Assembly: GCF_000768675.1 (NCBI RefSeq)
Contig: NZ_AVPI01000028.1
Location: 1-54,624, forward strand
Length of the DNA stretch: 54,624 nt
From: Knoellia flava TL1
GTDB lineage: Bacteria > Actinomycetota > Actinomycetes > Actinomycetales > Dermatophilaceae
Reading direction: 5' to 3'
The translations under genes and the position numbers were made by a program. The first letter of the stretch is position 1. Every line of letters begins with the position of its first letter. The notes below the pieces were generated by a model that was given only the letters and a program-made list of their open reading frames with translations, searched no databases and was not told where the DNA came from. Below, piece by piece: positions 15,913 through 24,892 of the stretch.

Positions 15913-16839
15913 GTGAACTACGTACCGGGACTCCTGCTCAGCGACCGCTATCGCCTCGAAGAGGTCATCGCCGAGGGCGGGATGGGCCAGATCTGGCGCG
16001 CCCTCGACGAGCGGCTGCAGCGACCCGTCGCCGTCAAGGTCCTGCGACCCGATGCCGGCGGCGACGACACCTTCATGGAGCGGTTCCGGATCGAGGCGGT
16101 CAACTCCGCCGCGCTCCAGCACCCCAACATCGTCACCGTGCACGACTTCGGCGAGGGAGAGACCTCGGCGTTCCTCGTCATGGAGCTCATCGAGGGCCGG
16201 CCGCTGTCGACGATCATCCGCGAGCGGGGTCCCCTTCCCGCCGACCAGGTGAGCGATATCCTCCAGCAGTCGGCGTCCGCGCTCCAGGCCGCCCACGACG
16301 CCGGGGTCGTCCACCGCGACGTCAAGCCGGCGAACATCCTCGTCGACGACGACGGCTATGCGCGGCTCACGGACTTCGGCATCTCCAAGGCGATGGCCGG
16401 CTCCGCGCTCACCCAGACCGGGGAGATGCTCGGCACCGCGCACTACCTCTCACCGGAGCAGGTGCAGGGTCGTCCCGCGACGCCCGCCAGCGACCTCTAC
16501 GCACTGGCGGTCGTCGGGTTCGAGATGATCACGGGCAGCCGGCCGTTCGCCGGGGAGTCGATGATCGTCACCGCGCTCGCGCACGTCGGGCAGCCGGCGC
16601 CCGAGCTGCCCGACTCGGTGCCCGAGCCGCTGCGCACGACCGTGCTCTCCGGACTCGCCAAGCTGCCGGAGAAGCGGCCGAAGGACGCCTCGGCGTTCGC
16701 CGACGCGCTGCGCCTGCCGGCGGGCACGGTGCCGGAGGAGCTGGTGGAGGGTGCCGAGTCCGCGGTCGGACCCGTCGTGGCCGGGCTCCCGGACGGGATG
16801 TTCACGCCCTACCCGCCGCAGCGCGCCGAGGGCGCCTGA
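15913..16839 (+). CDS. Soluble Hanks-type serine/threonine protein kinase
   Basis: A 308-residue protein kinase. Seen in order: glycine loop IAEGGMGQIWRA, VAVKVL with the ATP-anchoring lysine, LQHPNIVTVHDF, catalytic loop VVHRDVKPANILVDDDG, the DFGISKAM magnesium motif, GTAHYLSPEQ and DLYALAVVGFEMITG. After the kinase domain there are only about 60 residues, without a membrane helix or PASTA domains, so unlike PknB it is cytosolic. The GTG at 15913 immediately precedes NYVPGLLLSDRYRLEE, the usual beginning. The longer open frame upstream is non-conserved. Targets are unknown and no phosphatase is adjacent. Confidence 0.87.
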   Translation: MNYVPGLLLSDRYRLEEVIAEGGMGQIWRALDERLQRPVAVKVLRPDAGGDDTFMERFRIEAVNSAALQHPNIVTVHDFGEGETSAFLVMELIEGRPLSTIIRERGPLPADQVSDILQQSASALQAAHDAGVVHRDVKPANILVDDDGYARLTDFGISKAMAGSALTQTGEMLGTAHYLSPEQVQGRPATPASDLYALAVVGFEMITGSRPFAGESMIVTALAHVGQPAPELPDSVPEPLRTTVLSGLAKLPEKRPKDASAFADALRLPAGTVPEELVEGAESAVGPVVAGLPDGMFTPYPPQRAEGA

Positions 16840-17063
16840 CCGTCGGGTTGCCGGCCGGTGGGAGTGGCCCGTCGGGGCCATGAGCCACGCCCACTGACGG
16901 CTCCTTCGCGCGCCGGCGCGTGGGTCGCACTGGCTCTGGTCGCGCCGAGTCGCCGGTCCGACACTGGCCTCGTCGGCACCGAGAGGGGGTGCTGACCGGA
17001 GGAGCGTCGGGTTGGCGACGGCTCCCCGCGCCCACGTGCCCCACCTGACCACCGGAGCCGGCG

Positions 17064-18044
17064 ATGGCTGTCACCGCACGCACCCGACCCGCATTCGTCC
17101 ACAGGCTCGTCGCAGCCGTCGCCGTCGCGGCCGTGCTGTCCGGGGTGCCGGCCCTGGGTCCACCCGGTCTCGCTCCCGGCGCCCGGGCCGCGGTGCAGTC
17201 GTGCTCGTCGAGCACACCGATCGCCGACCGACCGACGCTGCGGCGTGGCGACACGGGCAGCTGCGTCCGGGTCCTCCAGCAGCTGCTCCTCGCGAAGGGC
17301 TACTCGGTGGGCAGCGCCGGGGCCGACGGGTCCTTCGGCGGGGCGACGTGGCTGGCGGTCCGGCGCTTCCAGTCCGACCACATCAACCTGGCGATCGACG
17401 GGGTCGTGGGCCCGCAGACGTGGCGCACGCTCGTGCTCGGCGGCACGCGCTACTCCCGGACACGTGGACCCAACCTCACGAGCAGGGTGGTCCTCAGCTT
17501 CGACGACTGCCCCAGGAGCTACACCGCGTTCCAGAGCGCGGTGCTCGGTGCCGAGCGCCTCGGCGTGGCCCTCGTGCTCTTCCCGACGGGGAACTGCCTC
17601 CTCTCGGGCCGTTTCAGTGCGGCCTACGCCCGCAGCCACGGGCACTACGTCTTCAACCACTCCGTCTCGCATCCCGACCTGAGGACGTTGAGCTACTCGG
17701 GTGTGCTCTCCCAGCTCGGGTCGCCGGGTGTGGTGACGTCCTACGGGCGGCCGCCATACGGGGCCTACAACACCACCGTGCTCAACGGCTACGCCGCCAA
17801 GGCGATGCGCGTGTGGACGTGGACCGTGGACACGCAGGACTGGACCGGCAGGACCCAGTCGGCGGTGGTGTCCCACGCGGTGTCGTCCTCGAGCGCCGGG
17901 GGGACGGTCCTCATGCACATGGCGTGGAACGCGTTCAACACCACGGCGATCTCACAGATGAAGTCCGGCCTCGCCAACCATGGGCTCGGAGTGTGCCGCA
18001 ACCTCGGCCCGACCGCCGTGGCGCCACGGACGCTGTCCTGTTGA
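17064..18044 (+). CDS. Secreted polysaccharide deacetylase with peptidoglycan-binding domain
   Basis: A 326-residue exported protein with a signal peptide (residues 1-43, ending ARA), then a PG_binding_1 domain (RPTLRRGDTGSCVRVLQQLL ... FGGATWLAVRRFQ ... GVVGPQTWRTL), then a NodB-type domain. Metal-binding motifs are present: SFDDCP (usual TFDDGP) and FNHSVSHPDL with the HX3H pair. The RPPYGAYN and TVDTQDW motifs follow, and a late histidine LMHMAW. It probably removes acetyl groups from cell-wall polysaccharide, with the first domain tethering it to peptidoglycan. The 16840-17063 stretch before it has no gene. Confidence 0.87.
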   Translation: MAVTARTRPAFVHRLVAAVAVAAVLSGVPALGPPGLAPGARAAVQSCSSSTPIADRPTLRRGDTGSCVRVLQQLLLAKGYSVGSAGADGSFGGATWLAVRRFQSDHINLAIDGVVGPQTWRTLVLGGTRYSRTRGPNLTSRVVLSFDDCPRSYTAFQSAVLGAERLGVALVLFPTGNCLLSGRFSAAYARSHGHYVFNHSVSHPDLRTLSYSGVLSQLGSPGVVTSYGRPPYGAYNTTVLNGYAAKAMRVWTWTVDTQDWTGRTQSAVVSHAVSSSSAGGTVLMHMAWNAFNTTAISQMKSGLANHGLGVCRNLGPTAVAPRTLSC

Positions 18045-18105
18045 GGACCTGACCCCGAGCCGACCGCTGCGTGCCAGCCCCGGCCGCCGATCAGCCGGCC
18101 GTCGG

Positions 18106-19884
18106 TCAGCGGGGCGGTCCCGCTGCGGTGAGCCGCCACACCTTCGCGCCGTTGCGTTCGGCGACGACGCGGAAGTCCTCGGGGAAACGGAGGTCGCAGC
18201 TCGTCAGGGCGGCCTGCAGGCGACGGGTCTCGGTCCTGATGAGGGCCCTGGGGGTGACGGGCTGGATGACGAAGAGGTCCTCGGGCGTCTCGCGGCGGCA
18301 GCTGCGTGCGATCGACGCCTGCCAGGAGCCTCCGGCCCACGGGCTCGCCCATCCGCTGCGGTTGAACATGAAGAGGTATCCGGGCGTCGCCATGGCCACT
18401 GCCGGCACACCCTCCGCCTCCTGCTCGATCGCCGTGGCGTGCAGCCAGTTCGCCACGGCGGCCTGGTCGTCGTTGAGCGCGATGCCACGCAACGGTGGCA
18501 CGCTCGTCGGCGATGTCTGGTCGAGCAGGGGGAACGAGCGGTAGGGGTGGACCGTGACCTCCTCGAGGACCGCCGCGGTCGCGAGGGCGACGACTGCGCC
18601 CGCGAGGAGCACGGGAGCGGCGCGCACGACCGGTGGGGCGACGCGGGCGAGCAGGCAGAGAGCCACGCCGCACAGGACCGCCCACGGCATGGCCGAGAAG
18701 ACGGTGTGAGCCCAGATGGCGTTGTTGGTGCCGATGGGTGCGATGAGTGGGGTGGCCAGGGCGAGCAGCACCACGAGCACCAACCGCCACGGTCGTGGTC
18801 CGGCGGAGGCTCGCGACGACTCGGTGCGGGCCACCACCGCGAGGGCGCCTCCTGCACCGAGGCCGAGGCTCGTGGCGATGGCGCCGAGACCGGGGAACGT
18901 GCCTTCCACGGCCGCTCCGGCCTGGACCGCGACGAAGGCGGCCGCCAGCACGCCGGCGGCAATGACGGCGAGCCACCGACGCCGGCCGGACAGGGTGCAC
19001 ACCAGGGCGAAGGCCAGCAGCAGCAGCAGCGGCAGGACGACGGCCCGCAAGGTGGTGCGCGTGGAGTCGAGGTAGGTGTGGATGATGACGTCGATCGAGT
19101 GACGGCTCGCCTGCTGGGCGGAGCTGTCCGTGAGCATGTGCAGGGCATTGCGAGTCACGGTGACGAAGGGGACCCCGAGAAGCCTCATGACGCCGAGGCA
19201 GAGGACCGCGCCCGCGGTGGCGCCCGCGAGCCGCATCCATCTCGCGCTTCCGGTGACCGGCAGGGCAAGGGCCACGAGAAGGACGACCATCCACACGACG
19301 GCTGCCGTGAACTTCGCCATGGTGAGCGGCACCACGAGAAGGCCGGCTACGAGCCAGGGAGCGACACGTCGTCTCCGGTCGTCGTCCTCGAGCGGCACGA
19401 GACCCACGGCGAGTGCAGCGCAGAGGAGCGCGCTGAGCCACGCCGAGAGCTCGTTGTAGCCGAGATAGCGCGGCGGGTATGTCCAGACGAGCAGCGTTCC
19501 GGCCTGGGCCACGAGCAGGACGAGCCCGCGCTCCCGTCGGTTGAGCCGCACGCCGGCCGCGGTGAGCACCCGGATCGCTGCCCACGTGACTACGACCGAC
19601 ACGGCGAGGTAGCCGAGCAGCCGCAGGACGCGCATCGTGAGGACCGTCTCCCCGGTCAGCGTCCACACGGGATGCAGCAGGTGCTGGAACCCCCAGGCCT
19701 CACCGGCCGCCACGCGGTCACTGGCGATCATCGTCCAGACGAAGGCCTCGTCGCTCCAGTCCATGCCGTGGGGGAGGCCTGCCACCACGAGGGCGATCCC
19801 CGACAGGGCGGCAAGCCCGGCAGGGACCAGCAGCACCGGGTGCCACCGACCCTCCCGAGGCAACACAGAGACCCTCTGTGCCAT
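18106..19884 (-). CDS. Polytopic membrane protein, GT-C glycosyltransferase-like
   Basis: A 592-residue protein with roughly ten or more hydrophobic helices. Near the N-terminus GMDWSDEAFVWTM carries an acidic pair in the first extracytoplasmic loop, the position of the catalytic Asp/Glu in GT-C mannosyl- and arabinosyltransferases. YPPRYLGYNELSAWLSALLC follows. The C-terminal 110 residues are soluble (NDDQAAVANWLHATA ... SWQASIARSCRRETPEDLF). I infer transfer of a sugar from a polyprenyl-phosphate donor at the outer face, but the family cannot be named and a non-enzymatic role remains possible. The ATG at 19884 precedes a short basic leader. The stop faces the polysaccharide deacetylase stop 60 bp away. 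Confidence 0.75.
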   Translation of the reverse strand: MAQRVSVLPREGRWHPVLLVPAGLAALSGIALVVAGLPHGMDWSDEAFVWTMIASDRVAAGEAWGFQHLLHPVWTLTGETVLTMRVLRLLGYLAVSVVVTWAAIRVLTAAGVRLNRRERGLVLLVAQAGTLLVWTYPPRYLGYNELSAWLSALLCAALAVGLVPLEDDDRRRRVAPWLVAGLLVVPLTMAKFTAAVVWMVVLLVALALPVTGSARWMRLAGATAGAVLCLGVMRLLGVPFVTVTRNALHMLTDSSAQQASRHSIDVIIHTYLDSTRTTLRAVVLPLLLLLAFALVCTLSGRRRWLAVIAAGVLAAAFVAVQAGAAVEGTFPGLGAIATSLGLGAGGALAVVARTESSRASAGPRPWRLVLVVLLALATPLIAPIGTNNAIWAHTVFSAMPWAVLCGVALCLLARVAPPVVRAAPVLLAGAVVALATAAVLEEVTVHPYRSFPLLDQTSPTSVPPLRGIALNDDQAAVANWLHATAIEQEAEGVPAVAMATPGYLFMFNRSGWASPWAGGSWQASIARSCRRETPEDLFVIQPVTPRALIRTETRRLQAALTSCDLRFPEDFRVVAERNGAKVWRLTAAGPPR

Positions 19885-19970
19885 GGAGACGATGGTGGCG
19901 CGATGTCCGGTCGCAACGCCACCCCCTCCGAAGGGTTTCGGTTGGGCGATGCGCTGGTGACGAGCCGTGG

Positions 19971-20044
19971 TGGAGCCGGTGACGGGAATCGAACCCGCGT
20001 GTCCAGCTTGGGAAGCTGGCGCTCTACCATTGAGCTACACCGGC
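19971..20044 (-). tRNA. tRNA-Gly (anticodon CCC)
   Basis: Read leftward, the 74-nt sequence folds as a tRNA: acceptor GCCGGTG/CACCGGC, D-arm GCTCAATGGTAGAGC, anticodon stem CCAGC/GCTGG with loop TTCCCAA giving anticodon CCC, T-arm CGGGTTCGATTCCCG and an encoded CCA end. It decodes GGG. Confidence 0.95.
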
Positions 20045-20076
20045 AAGCGCCCCCGTTCGAGGGCGCCGACGAGAGT

Positions 20077-21078
20077 TTAACCCACCGTCCCGGCCGTCCC
20101 GCGACCACCGTCGGCAACCGCCGCCGCGAAGTTCGTCGCCCACGACGCCATCGCGTCGCGCACCTCGGCGTCCGCCTCCTCGACCGTGAACGGGGCACCC
20201 GCGAGCCCCATGCCGAGCAGCAGGAACCCGATCTCGCGCGTCTCGGCCTCGACCCGGCAGCGTCCGTCGCCCAGGTCCGTCACCGTCGTCCACCGGCCGA
20301 TCCGCTGCTCGACCTCGACGGCCGGCGCGGACACGACCGTGACCAAGCGGTGGGCCTCGGTGCGCCCTTGCAGCCCCGCCCGCACGTATGCCGCCGCGTC
20401 GCCGCCCGGGATCTCTCGCCGCCGGAAGAGCGACTTGGTCCCCTGTGGCTCGGTCAGCCGGTCGAGCCGGAACGAGCGCCAGTCGGAGCGCTCGAGGTCG
20501 AACGCCAGCAGGTACCACCGCCGCCCGACGGTGACGAGCTGGTGCGGCTCGACGTGGCGTCGCGCCTCCGCCCCGGCAGCGACTCCGCCACGAGCGGTGT
20601 AGGAGAACCGGATCCGCTCCGAGTCGCGGATGGCCTGCGCGATCGCACCCAGCACCGAGGCCTCGACCTCCGGCGCCTCGGCGAACGGCGCGTCGACGGT
20701 CGCCGAGCGCAGCGCCTCCGCACGACGACGCAACCGGGCAGGCAGCACCTGGACGACCTTGGACAGGGCGGACAGTGTCGAGTCGGCCAACGCACCCGAC
20801 TGCGCCGAGGCGGTCTGGCCCAGCGCGACGACCATCGCGATCGCCTCGTCCTCGTCGACGACGAGCGGCGGCATCGACCCGCCCGCCCCGAGCTGGTAAC
20901 CGCCCTCCACCCCGCGCGACGACGAGACGGGGTAGCCGAGCTCGCGAAGCCGGTCGATGTCACGGCGCAGGGTGCGCTCGGACACCTCGAGCCGCGACGC
21001 CAGCTCGCCGCCCGGCCAGAACCGGTGGGTCTGGAGCAGCGACAGCAGCCGGAGGGTGCGAGAGCTCGTGTTCGCCAT
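20077..21078 (-). CDS. WYL-domain transcriptional regulator (DeoR/YafY type)
   Basis: A 333-residue regulator. The N-terminal winged helix is RTLRLLSLLQTHRFWPGGELASRL plus VSERTLRRDIDRLRELGYPV. The central WYL domain shows the arrangement RRWYLLAFDLERSDWRSFRLDRL and a C-terminal WCX-like extension follows. WYL domains bind small ligands or nucleic acid. The ATG at 21078 is right before the HTH. A longer start would add an unrelated basic leader. It is divergent from an MFS exporter gene with only 62 bp between, so that pump is the likely target. Downstream, 32 bp away, is tRNA-Gly. Confidence 0.88.
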   Translation of the reverse strand: MANTSSRTLRLLSLLQTHRFWPGGELASRLEVSERTLRRDIDRLRELGYPVSSSRGVEGGYQLGAGGSMPPLVVDEDEAIAMVVALGQTASAQSGALADSTLSALSKVVQVLPARLRRRAEALRSATVDAPFAEAPEVEASVLGAIAQAIRDSERIRFSYTARGGVAAGAEARRHVEPHQLVTVGRRWYLLAFDLERSDWRSFRLDRLTEPQGTKSLFRRREIPGGDAAAYVRAGLQGRTEAHRLVTVVSAPAVEVEQRIGRWTTVTDLGDGRCRVEAETREIGFLLLGMGLAGAPFTVEEADAEVRDAMASWATNFAAAVADGGRGTAGTVG

Positions 21079-21140
21079 GGATCCAGAGTCGCAGACACAG
21101 CGGACAGAAAGTGGCCGGAATGCTGAATAGCGTCGTTGAC

Positions 21141-22655
21141 ATGACCACAGCAACAGCACCCGAAGCCGCCTCCTCGCCCGTCGCCGACGCCCAAGCCGTC
21201 GCCGACACCCGAGCCGTGGCCGACACCCCGATCAGCGGCCGCGCGCGCACCCTCGCGCTCGTCAGCCTCCTCCTCGCCTCGATGATGGAGCTCATCGACA
21301 TCACGATCGTCAACGTCGCCCTCCCGACGATCGAGTCGACCCTGAGCGCGAGCGCGGGCATGCTCCAGTGGGTCGTCGCGGCCTACCCGCTCGCGTTCGG
21401 CGTCTCGCTCATCACCGGCGCGCGCCTCGGTGACCGGTTCGGCCGTCGCCGGCTCTTCCTCGTCGGGCTCGTCGGCTTCACCGTCGCCTCGGCCGCGTGC
21501 GGGTTCGCTCCGGGCATCGAGACGCTCGTCGCCTCCCGCGTCCTCCAAGGCGTCGCTGCGGCGGCGATGGTGCCGCAGGTCCTCACGAGCATCCAGGTGA
21601 TGTACGCCCCGCACGAGCGCGGCACCGCGATGGGCATCTTCTCCGGGCTCGCCGGCATCTCCGCCGTCCTCGGCCCGATCCTCGGTGCCGTCCTCACCGA
21701 GGCGGCCGGCTGGCGCTGGGTCTTCCTCGTCAACGTCCCGATCGGCGTCGTCGCCCTCCTCGCCGCGCTGCGCTTCGTCCCCGAGTCGCGCGCCGCCCGC
21801 GCCCCGCGCATCGACCTGCGCAGCGCCGCGATCCTCTCGGCGGGCCTGCTCGCCGTGCTCTACCCGCTCGTCATGGGTCACGAGCTCGGCTGGCCGACCT
21901 GGACGTATGCCGTCATGGCAGCGGGTGTCCTCGTCCTCGCCGCCCTCGTCCGCTCGCAGCACCGTCAGGGCCGTCGCGGTGACGACCCGATGATCGCGAC
22001 CGAGCTCTACGCCGGCCGGGCCTTCACCGGCGGCACCGTCGTCGGCGCCCTCCTCTTCGTCGCCAGCGCGGGCTACTTCCTCGCCAACACGCTCTACTTC
22101 CAGCTCGGGCTCGGCTGGAGCGTCCTCAAGGCCGGCCTCGTCGGCATCCCGTTCGCCGTCGTCTGCACGGTCACCGCGGGTCTCGGCGCGGCCGTGCTCA
22201 TGCCGAAGGTCGGCCGGGCCGTCCTCAGCCTCGGCGCGGTCGTCATGGCGCTCGGTGCCGGACTCACCGCGGTCGCGGTGGTTGGCGCCACGCCCACGAC
22301 GAGCTTCTGGGTCTTCGTCCCGGGCATCGTCGTCATCGGCGCCGGCTTCGGCTTCGTCGTCTCCTCGACCGCTCCGCTCGGGCTCATGCACGTCGAGGGA
22401 CGCCACGCCGGCGCGGCCTCGGGCCAGTTCAACACCACCGGCCAGCTCTCCAACGCGGTCGGCGCGGCCGCGCTCGGCACCCTCTTCTTCGAGGTGGCGA
22501 GCCGGCAGAGTGGTGAGGTGCCCACGGACCTGCTCGGGCCGGCATACGTCGTCGTGCTCGTCGTCGTCGCAGCGCTCTCGCTCGTGACGGCGGTCGCGAC
22601 CCGGATCATCCCGGCGGACGCGCACGTCGGCGCGGACCCCACGCAGGCGCACTGA
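21141..22655 (+). CDS. MFS drug:proton antiporter, EmrB/QacA (DHA2) type
   Basis: A 504-residue transporter with about 14 hydrophobic helices. Family motifs: MMELIDITIVNVALPTIE in helix 1 (motif D1), GARLGDRFGRRRLFLVG (motif A, loop 2-3), LQGVAAAAMVPQVL and GPILGAVLTEAAGWRWVF (motif C region). It probably expels toxic compounds using the proton gradient. An ATG also lies at 21120, seven codons earlier. I chose 21141 because the family starts close to the first helix and the leader is already long. The divergent WYL regulator gene suggests ligand-induced expression. Confidence 0.88.
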   Translation: MTTATAPEAASSPVADAQAVADTRAVADTPISGRARTLALVSLLLASMMELIDITIVNVALPTIESTLSASAGMLQWVVAAYPLAFGVSLITGARLGDRFGRRRLFLVGLVGFTVASAACGFAPGIETLVASRVLQGVAAAAMVPQVLTSIQVMYAPHERGTAMGIFSGLAGISAVLGPILGAVLTEAAGWRWVFLVNVPIGVVALLAALRFVPESRAARAPRIDLRSAAILSAGLLAVLYPLVMGHELGWPTWTYAVMAAGVLVLAALVRSQHRQGRRGDDPMIATELYAGRAFTGGTVVGALLFVASAGYFLANTLYFQLGLGWSVLKAGLVGIPFAVVCTVTAGLGAAVLMPKVGRAVLSLGAVVMALGAGLTAVAVVGATPTTSFWVFVPGIVVIGAGFGFVVSSTAPLGLMHVEGRHAGAASGQFNTTGQLSNAVGAAALGTLFFEVASRQSGEVPTDLLGPAYVVVLVVVAALSLVTAVATRIIPADAHVGADPTQAH

Positions 22656-22670
22656 CGCAGACCGACGCGA

Positions 22671-22703
22671 CGTCCGGTGGGCAGCCCGGCTGCCCACCGG
22701 ACG
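22671..22703 (+). terminator. Hairpin terminator after the MFS gene
   Basis: Perfect 14-bp arms CGTCCGGTGGGCAG (22671-22684) and 22690-22703 with loop CCCGG, 15 bp after the transporter stop and 30 bp before dcd. Confidence 0.75.
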
Positions 22704-22733
22704 CGCGGCGTGCTCGCCGACTACTGTGGCGTC

Positions 22734-23309
22734 GTGCTGCTGAGCGACCGTGACATCAGGACCGAGATCGACAACGGACGGGTCGTCCTCGACCCGTGGG
22801 ACCCCGAGATGATCCAGCCGAGCAGCATCGACGTGCGCCTCGACCGCTACTTCAGGCTCTTCGACAACCACAAGTACCCCTACATCGACCCCTCCGAGGA
22901 CCAGCCCGACCTCACCCGCCTCGTCGAGGTCGAGCCCGACGAGCCGTTCGTGCTCCACCCCGGCGAGTTCGTCCTCGGCTCGATCTTCGAGACCGTCACG
23001 CTCCCCGACGACGTCGCCGCCCGCGTCGAGGGCAAGTCGAGCCTCGGCCGTCTCGGCCTCCTCACCCACGCGACGGCGGGCTTCGTCGACCCGGGCTTCA
23101 GCGGTCACGTCACCCTCGAGCTGAGCAACGTCGCCACGCTGCCGATCAAGCTCTGGCCGGGCATGAAGGTCGGCCAGCTGTGCTTCTTCCGCCTCTCGAG
23201 CTCGGTCGAGAACCCCTACGGGTCGTCGAAGTACGGCTCGCACTACCAGGGCCAGCGCGGACCCACCGCCAGCCGCAGCTTCAAGAACTTCCACCGCACG
23301 CAGGTCTGA
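22734..23309 (+). CDS. dcd: dCTP deaminase
   Basis: A 191-residue homotrimeric enzyme that deaminates dCTP. In actinobacteria the family member often also hydrolyses dUTP to dUMP. Motifs: [12 protein letters not shown] at the start, [53 protein letters not shown] (nucleotide site, catalytic Glu in the last segment) and [20 protein letters not shown]. The length equals mycobacterial Dcd (about 190). The GTG at 22734 gives VLLSDRDI. The start lies just past a terminator, so a promoter must lie within or after that hairpin. cutA follows two bases after the stop. Confidence 0.93.
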   Translation: MLLSDRDIRTEIDNGRVVLDPWDPEMIQPSSIDVRLDRYFRLFDNHKYPYIDPSEDQPDLTRLVEVEPDEPFVLHPGEFVLGSIFETVTLPDDVAARVEGKSSLGRLGLLTHATAGFVDPGFSGHVTLELSNVATLPIKLWPGMKVGQLCFFRLSSSVENPYGSSKYGSHYQGQRGPTASRSFKNFHRTQV

Positions 23310-23310
23310 C

Positions 23311-23649
23311 GTGTCCGGCGGCAGCAGCCTGCTCGAGGTCCGCATCGCGGCCCCGGCCGACGACGCGCCCCGCATCGCCCGGCTGCTCGTCGAGGAGCGG
23401 CTCGCGGCCTGCGCCCAGGTCCTGCCCGGCATGACGTCGACCTTCCGCTGGGACGGGGAGGTGACGACCGCCGACGAGCACCTCGTCCTCGCCAAGACCA
23501 CCCGTTCGCGCTTCGACGCCATCCTCGACCGCGTCGGCGAGGTGCACCCCTACGAGACGCCCGAGATCATCGCCGTGCCGATCGTCGAGGCGAGTGCCGC
23601 GTATGCCGCGTGGCTCGTCGACGAGGTCTCCGCGACCGAGCGCTCGTGA
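23311..23649 (+). CDS. cutA: CutA divalent-ion tolerance protein
   Basis: A 112-residue trimeric protein of the CutA1 family with a ferredoxin-like fold. Motifs: RLLVEERLAACAQVLPGMTSTFRWDG and VHPYETPEIIAVPIVE, the family signature. Linked to copper tolerance in E. coli, although its role in most bacteria is unsettled. Starts with GTG at 23311, two bases after dcd, and its TGA overlaps the next GTG (GTGA), so dcd, cutA and the hydrolase form one operon. Confidence 0.92.
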   Translation: MSGGSSLLEVRIAAPADDAPRIARLLVEERLAACAQVLPGMTSTFRWDGEVTTADEHLVLAKTTRSRFDAILDRVGEVHPYETPEIIAVPIVEASAAYAAWLVDEVSATERS

Positions 23650-24296
23650 AGGACCCCCTGCGCCGGCTCGTCGCCCACGACCTGCGGGGCACGATGCCGC
23701 CCGCGCCCGAGGGTGTCGTGCTCGTCCTCCACGGCGGGGGCGAGAAGGGCTTCGGCCCGATGCCGTGGTGGGAGGGGCCGGTGCTGCGCATGTGGCCGTT
23801 CGCGAAGGCGATCGAACGGCGGGCCGGCGACCGGCTCGCCGTCGTCCGGCTCAAGAACCGCTACTTCGGCTGGAACGGCACCGAGCAGACCCCGCTCACC
23901 GACGCCCGCTGGGCGCTCGAGCGCATCCGCGAGAGGTATGCCGGCCTGCCCGTCGCGGTCATCGGTCACTCGATGGGTGGCCGGGTCGCGACCCACCTGG
24001 CCGCCGAGCCCGACGTGACGACCCTCGTCGGTCTCGCCCCGTGGGTCGAGTCCGGCGACCCGCGCCCCGGCCGGCCGGGGCTGCGCGTGCTGCTCATGCA
24101 CGGCGTCGACGACCGGACGACCGACCCCGCACGCACCGTCCGCCTCGGCGACGAGCTGCGCGCCAAGGGGGCCGACGTCACGTGGCGACCCGTCGACGGC
24201 GAGGGCCACTCGATGCTGCGACACGCACCGACGTGGCACCGCGAGGTCGCCGAGTTCGTCACGGACTCGCTGCTCGACGGACCGGATGGGGCCTAG
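23646..24296 (+). CDS. Alpha/beta hydrolase
   Basis: A 216-residue serine hydrolase with [12 protein letters not shown] after strand 3 (oxyanion HGGG) and the nucleophile elbow [15 protein letters not shown] near residue 110. The acid is likely in [14 protein letters not shown] and the histidine in [12 protein letters not shown]. Dienelactone hydrolase-like in size. No substrate can be named. The GTG at 23646 overlaps the cutA stop. Its own stop overlaps by four bases the stop of the truncated ABC ATPase coming from the other side, so the right boundary of this operon is a rearrangement junction or simply convergent. Confidence 0.8.
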   Translation: MKDPLRRLVAHDLRGTMPPAPEGVVLVLHGGGEKGFGPMPWWEGPVLRMWPFAKAIERRAGDRLAVVRLKNRYFGWNGTEQTPLTDARWALERIRERYAGLPVAVIGHSMGGRVATHLAAEPDVTTLVGLAPWVESGDPRPGRPGLRVLLMHGVDDRTTDPARTVRLGDELRAKGADVTWRPVDGEGHSMLRHAPTWHREVAEFVTDSLLDGPDGA

Positions 24297-24670
24297 GCGC
24301 TCGGGATAGCCGACAGCAGCTCGCGCGTGTAGTCCGCCTGCGGGTCTCCGAACAGGGCCTCGGGAGAACCGGACTCGACGATCCGGCCCCGCTGCATGAC
24401 GTGCACCTCGTCCGAGATCATCCGCACGACGGCGAGGTCGTGGCTGATGAAGAGATAGGCAAGCCCGAGCTCGGACTGGAGCCGCGCGAGCAGCTCGAGG
24501 ATCTGCTGCTGCACGAGCACGTCGAGCGCGGAGACCGCCTCGTCGAGGACGACGAGGTCCGGCTCCAGCGACAGGGCCCGCGCGATCGCCACGCGCTGGC
24601 GCTGCCCACCCGAGAGCTGGTGCGGGTGGCGGTCGACGGCATCGGCCGGCAGGGCGACCTGCTCGAGCAG
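24293..24670 (-). pseudogene. 5'-truncated oligopeptide ABC transporter ATPase (DppF/OppF type)
   Basis: The last ~125 residues of an oligopeptide-transporter ATPase: [19 protein letters not shown] (ABC signature), [20 protein letters not shown] (Walker B and D-loop), [21 protein letters not shown] (switch histidine) and a proper C-terminus with [11 protein letters not shown]. The ABC core before the signature is missing: no Walker A (GxxGxGKS/T) and no Q-loop can be found in any frame just upstream. Recognisable sequence begins about 24670. Beyond it, toward 24800, the DNA is unusually AT-richer and leads into dispersed 34-bp repeats. No permease or binding-protein genes of this system are in the window. 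I read this as a deletion remnant. Confidence 0.85.
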
Positions 24671-24803
24671 GGGCGGGCGATGCGGATCATCGTCGATCTC
24701 CTGTGCCTTCGGGTGCTGTCGCAAGGGCGGGCGACCGGAGAAGCCCTACAGTTGCTCTCTCGCGAGCGAAAGATTCCTACATCGCTGTCTCGCCGGCGCC
24801 GGG

Positions 24804-24837
24804 GTGCCGAACGGGAGGAATTGGTGAGTTGTGCACG
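24804..24837 (+). repeat. Dispersed 34-bp repeat, copy A
   Basis: Consensus begins GTGCCGAACGGGAGG and ends GAGTTGTGCACG. Copy A differs from copy B at one base. It lies in the 24671-24883 gap between the truncated ABC ATPase and the end of the MFS gene. Confidence 0.85.
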
Positions 24838-24858
24838 TCACCCCGGCAGGCCCGAGGC

Positions 24859-24892
24859 GTGCCGAACGGGAGGAATTGGTGAGTTATGCACG
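24859..24892 (+). repeat. Dispersed 34-bp repeat, copy B
   Basis: The second copy begins 55 bp after copy A, with ATGCACG in place of GTGCACG. It overlaps the stop codon of the leftward MFS gene at 24884-24886, so the repeat supplies that gene's last codons and stop. Confidence 0.85.

Noticed and set aside
16840-17063. Possible small gene between the kinase and polysaccharide deacetylase genes
   Set aside because: No frame has a convincing start, ribosome site or protein-like composition. I see nothing beyond presumed promoter DNA.
24804-24892. 34-bp repeats as terminal inverted repeats of an insertion sequence
   Set aside because: They are direct, not inverted, only 55 bp apart, and no transposase lies between them.
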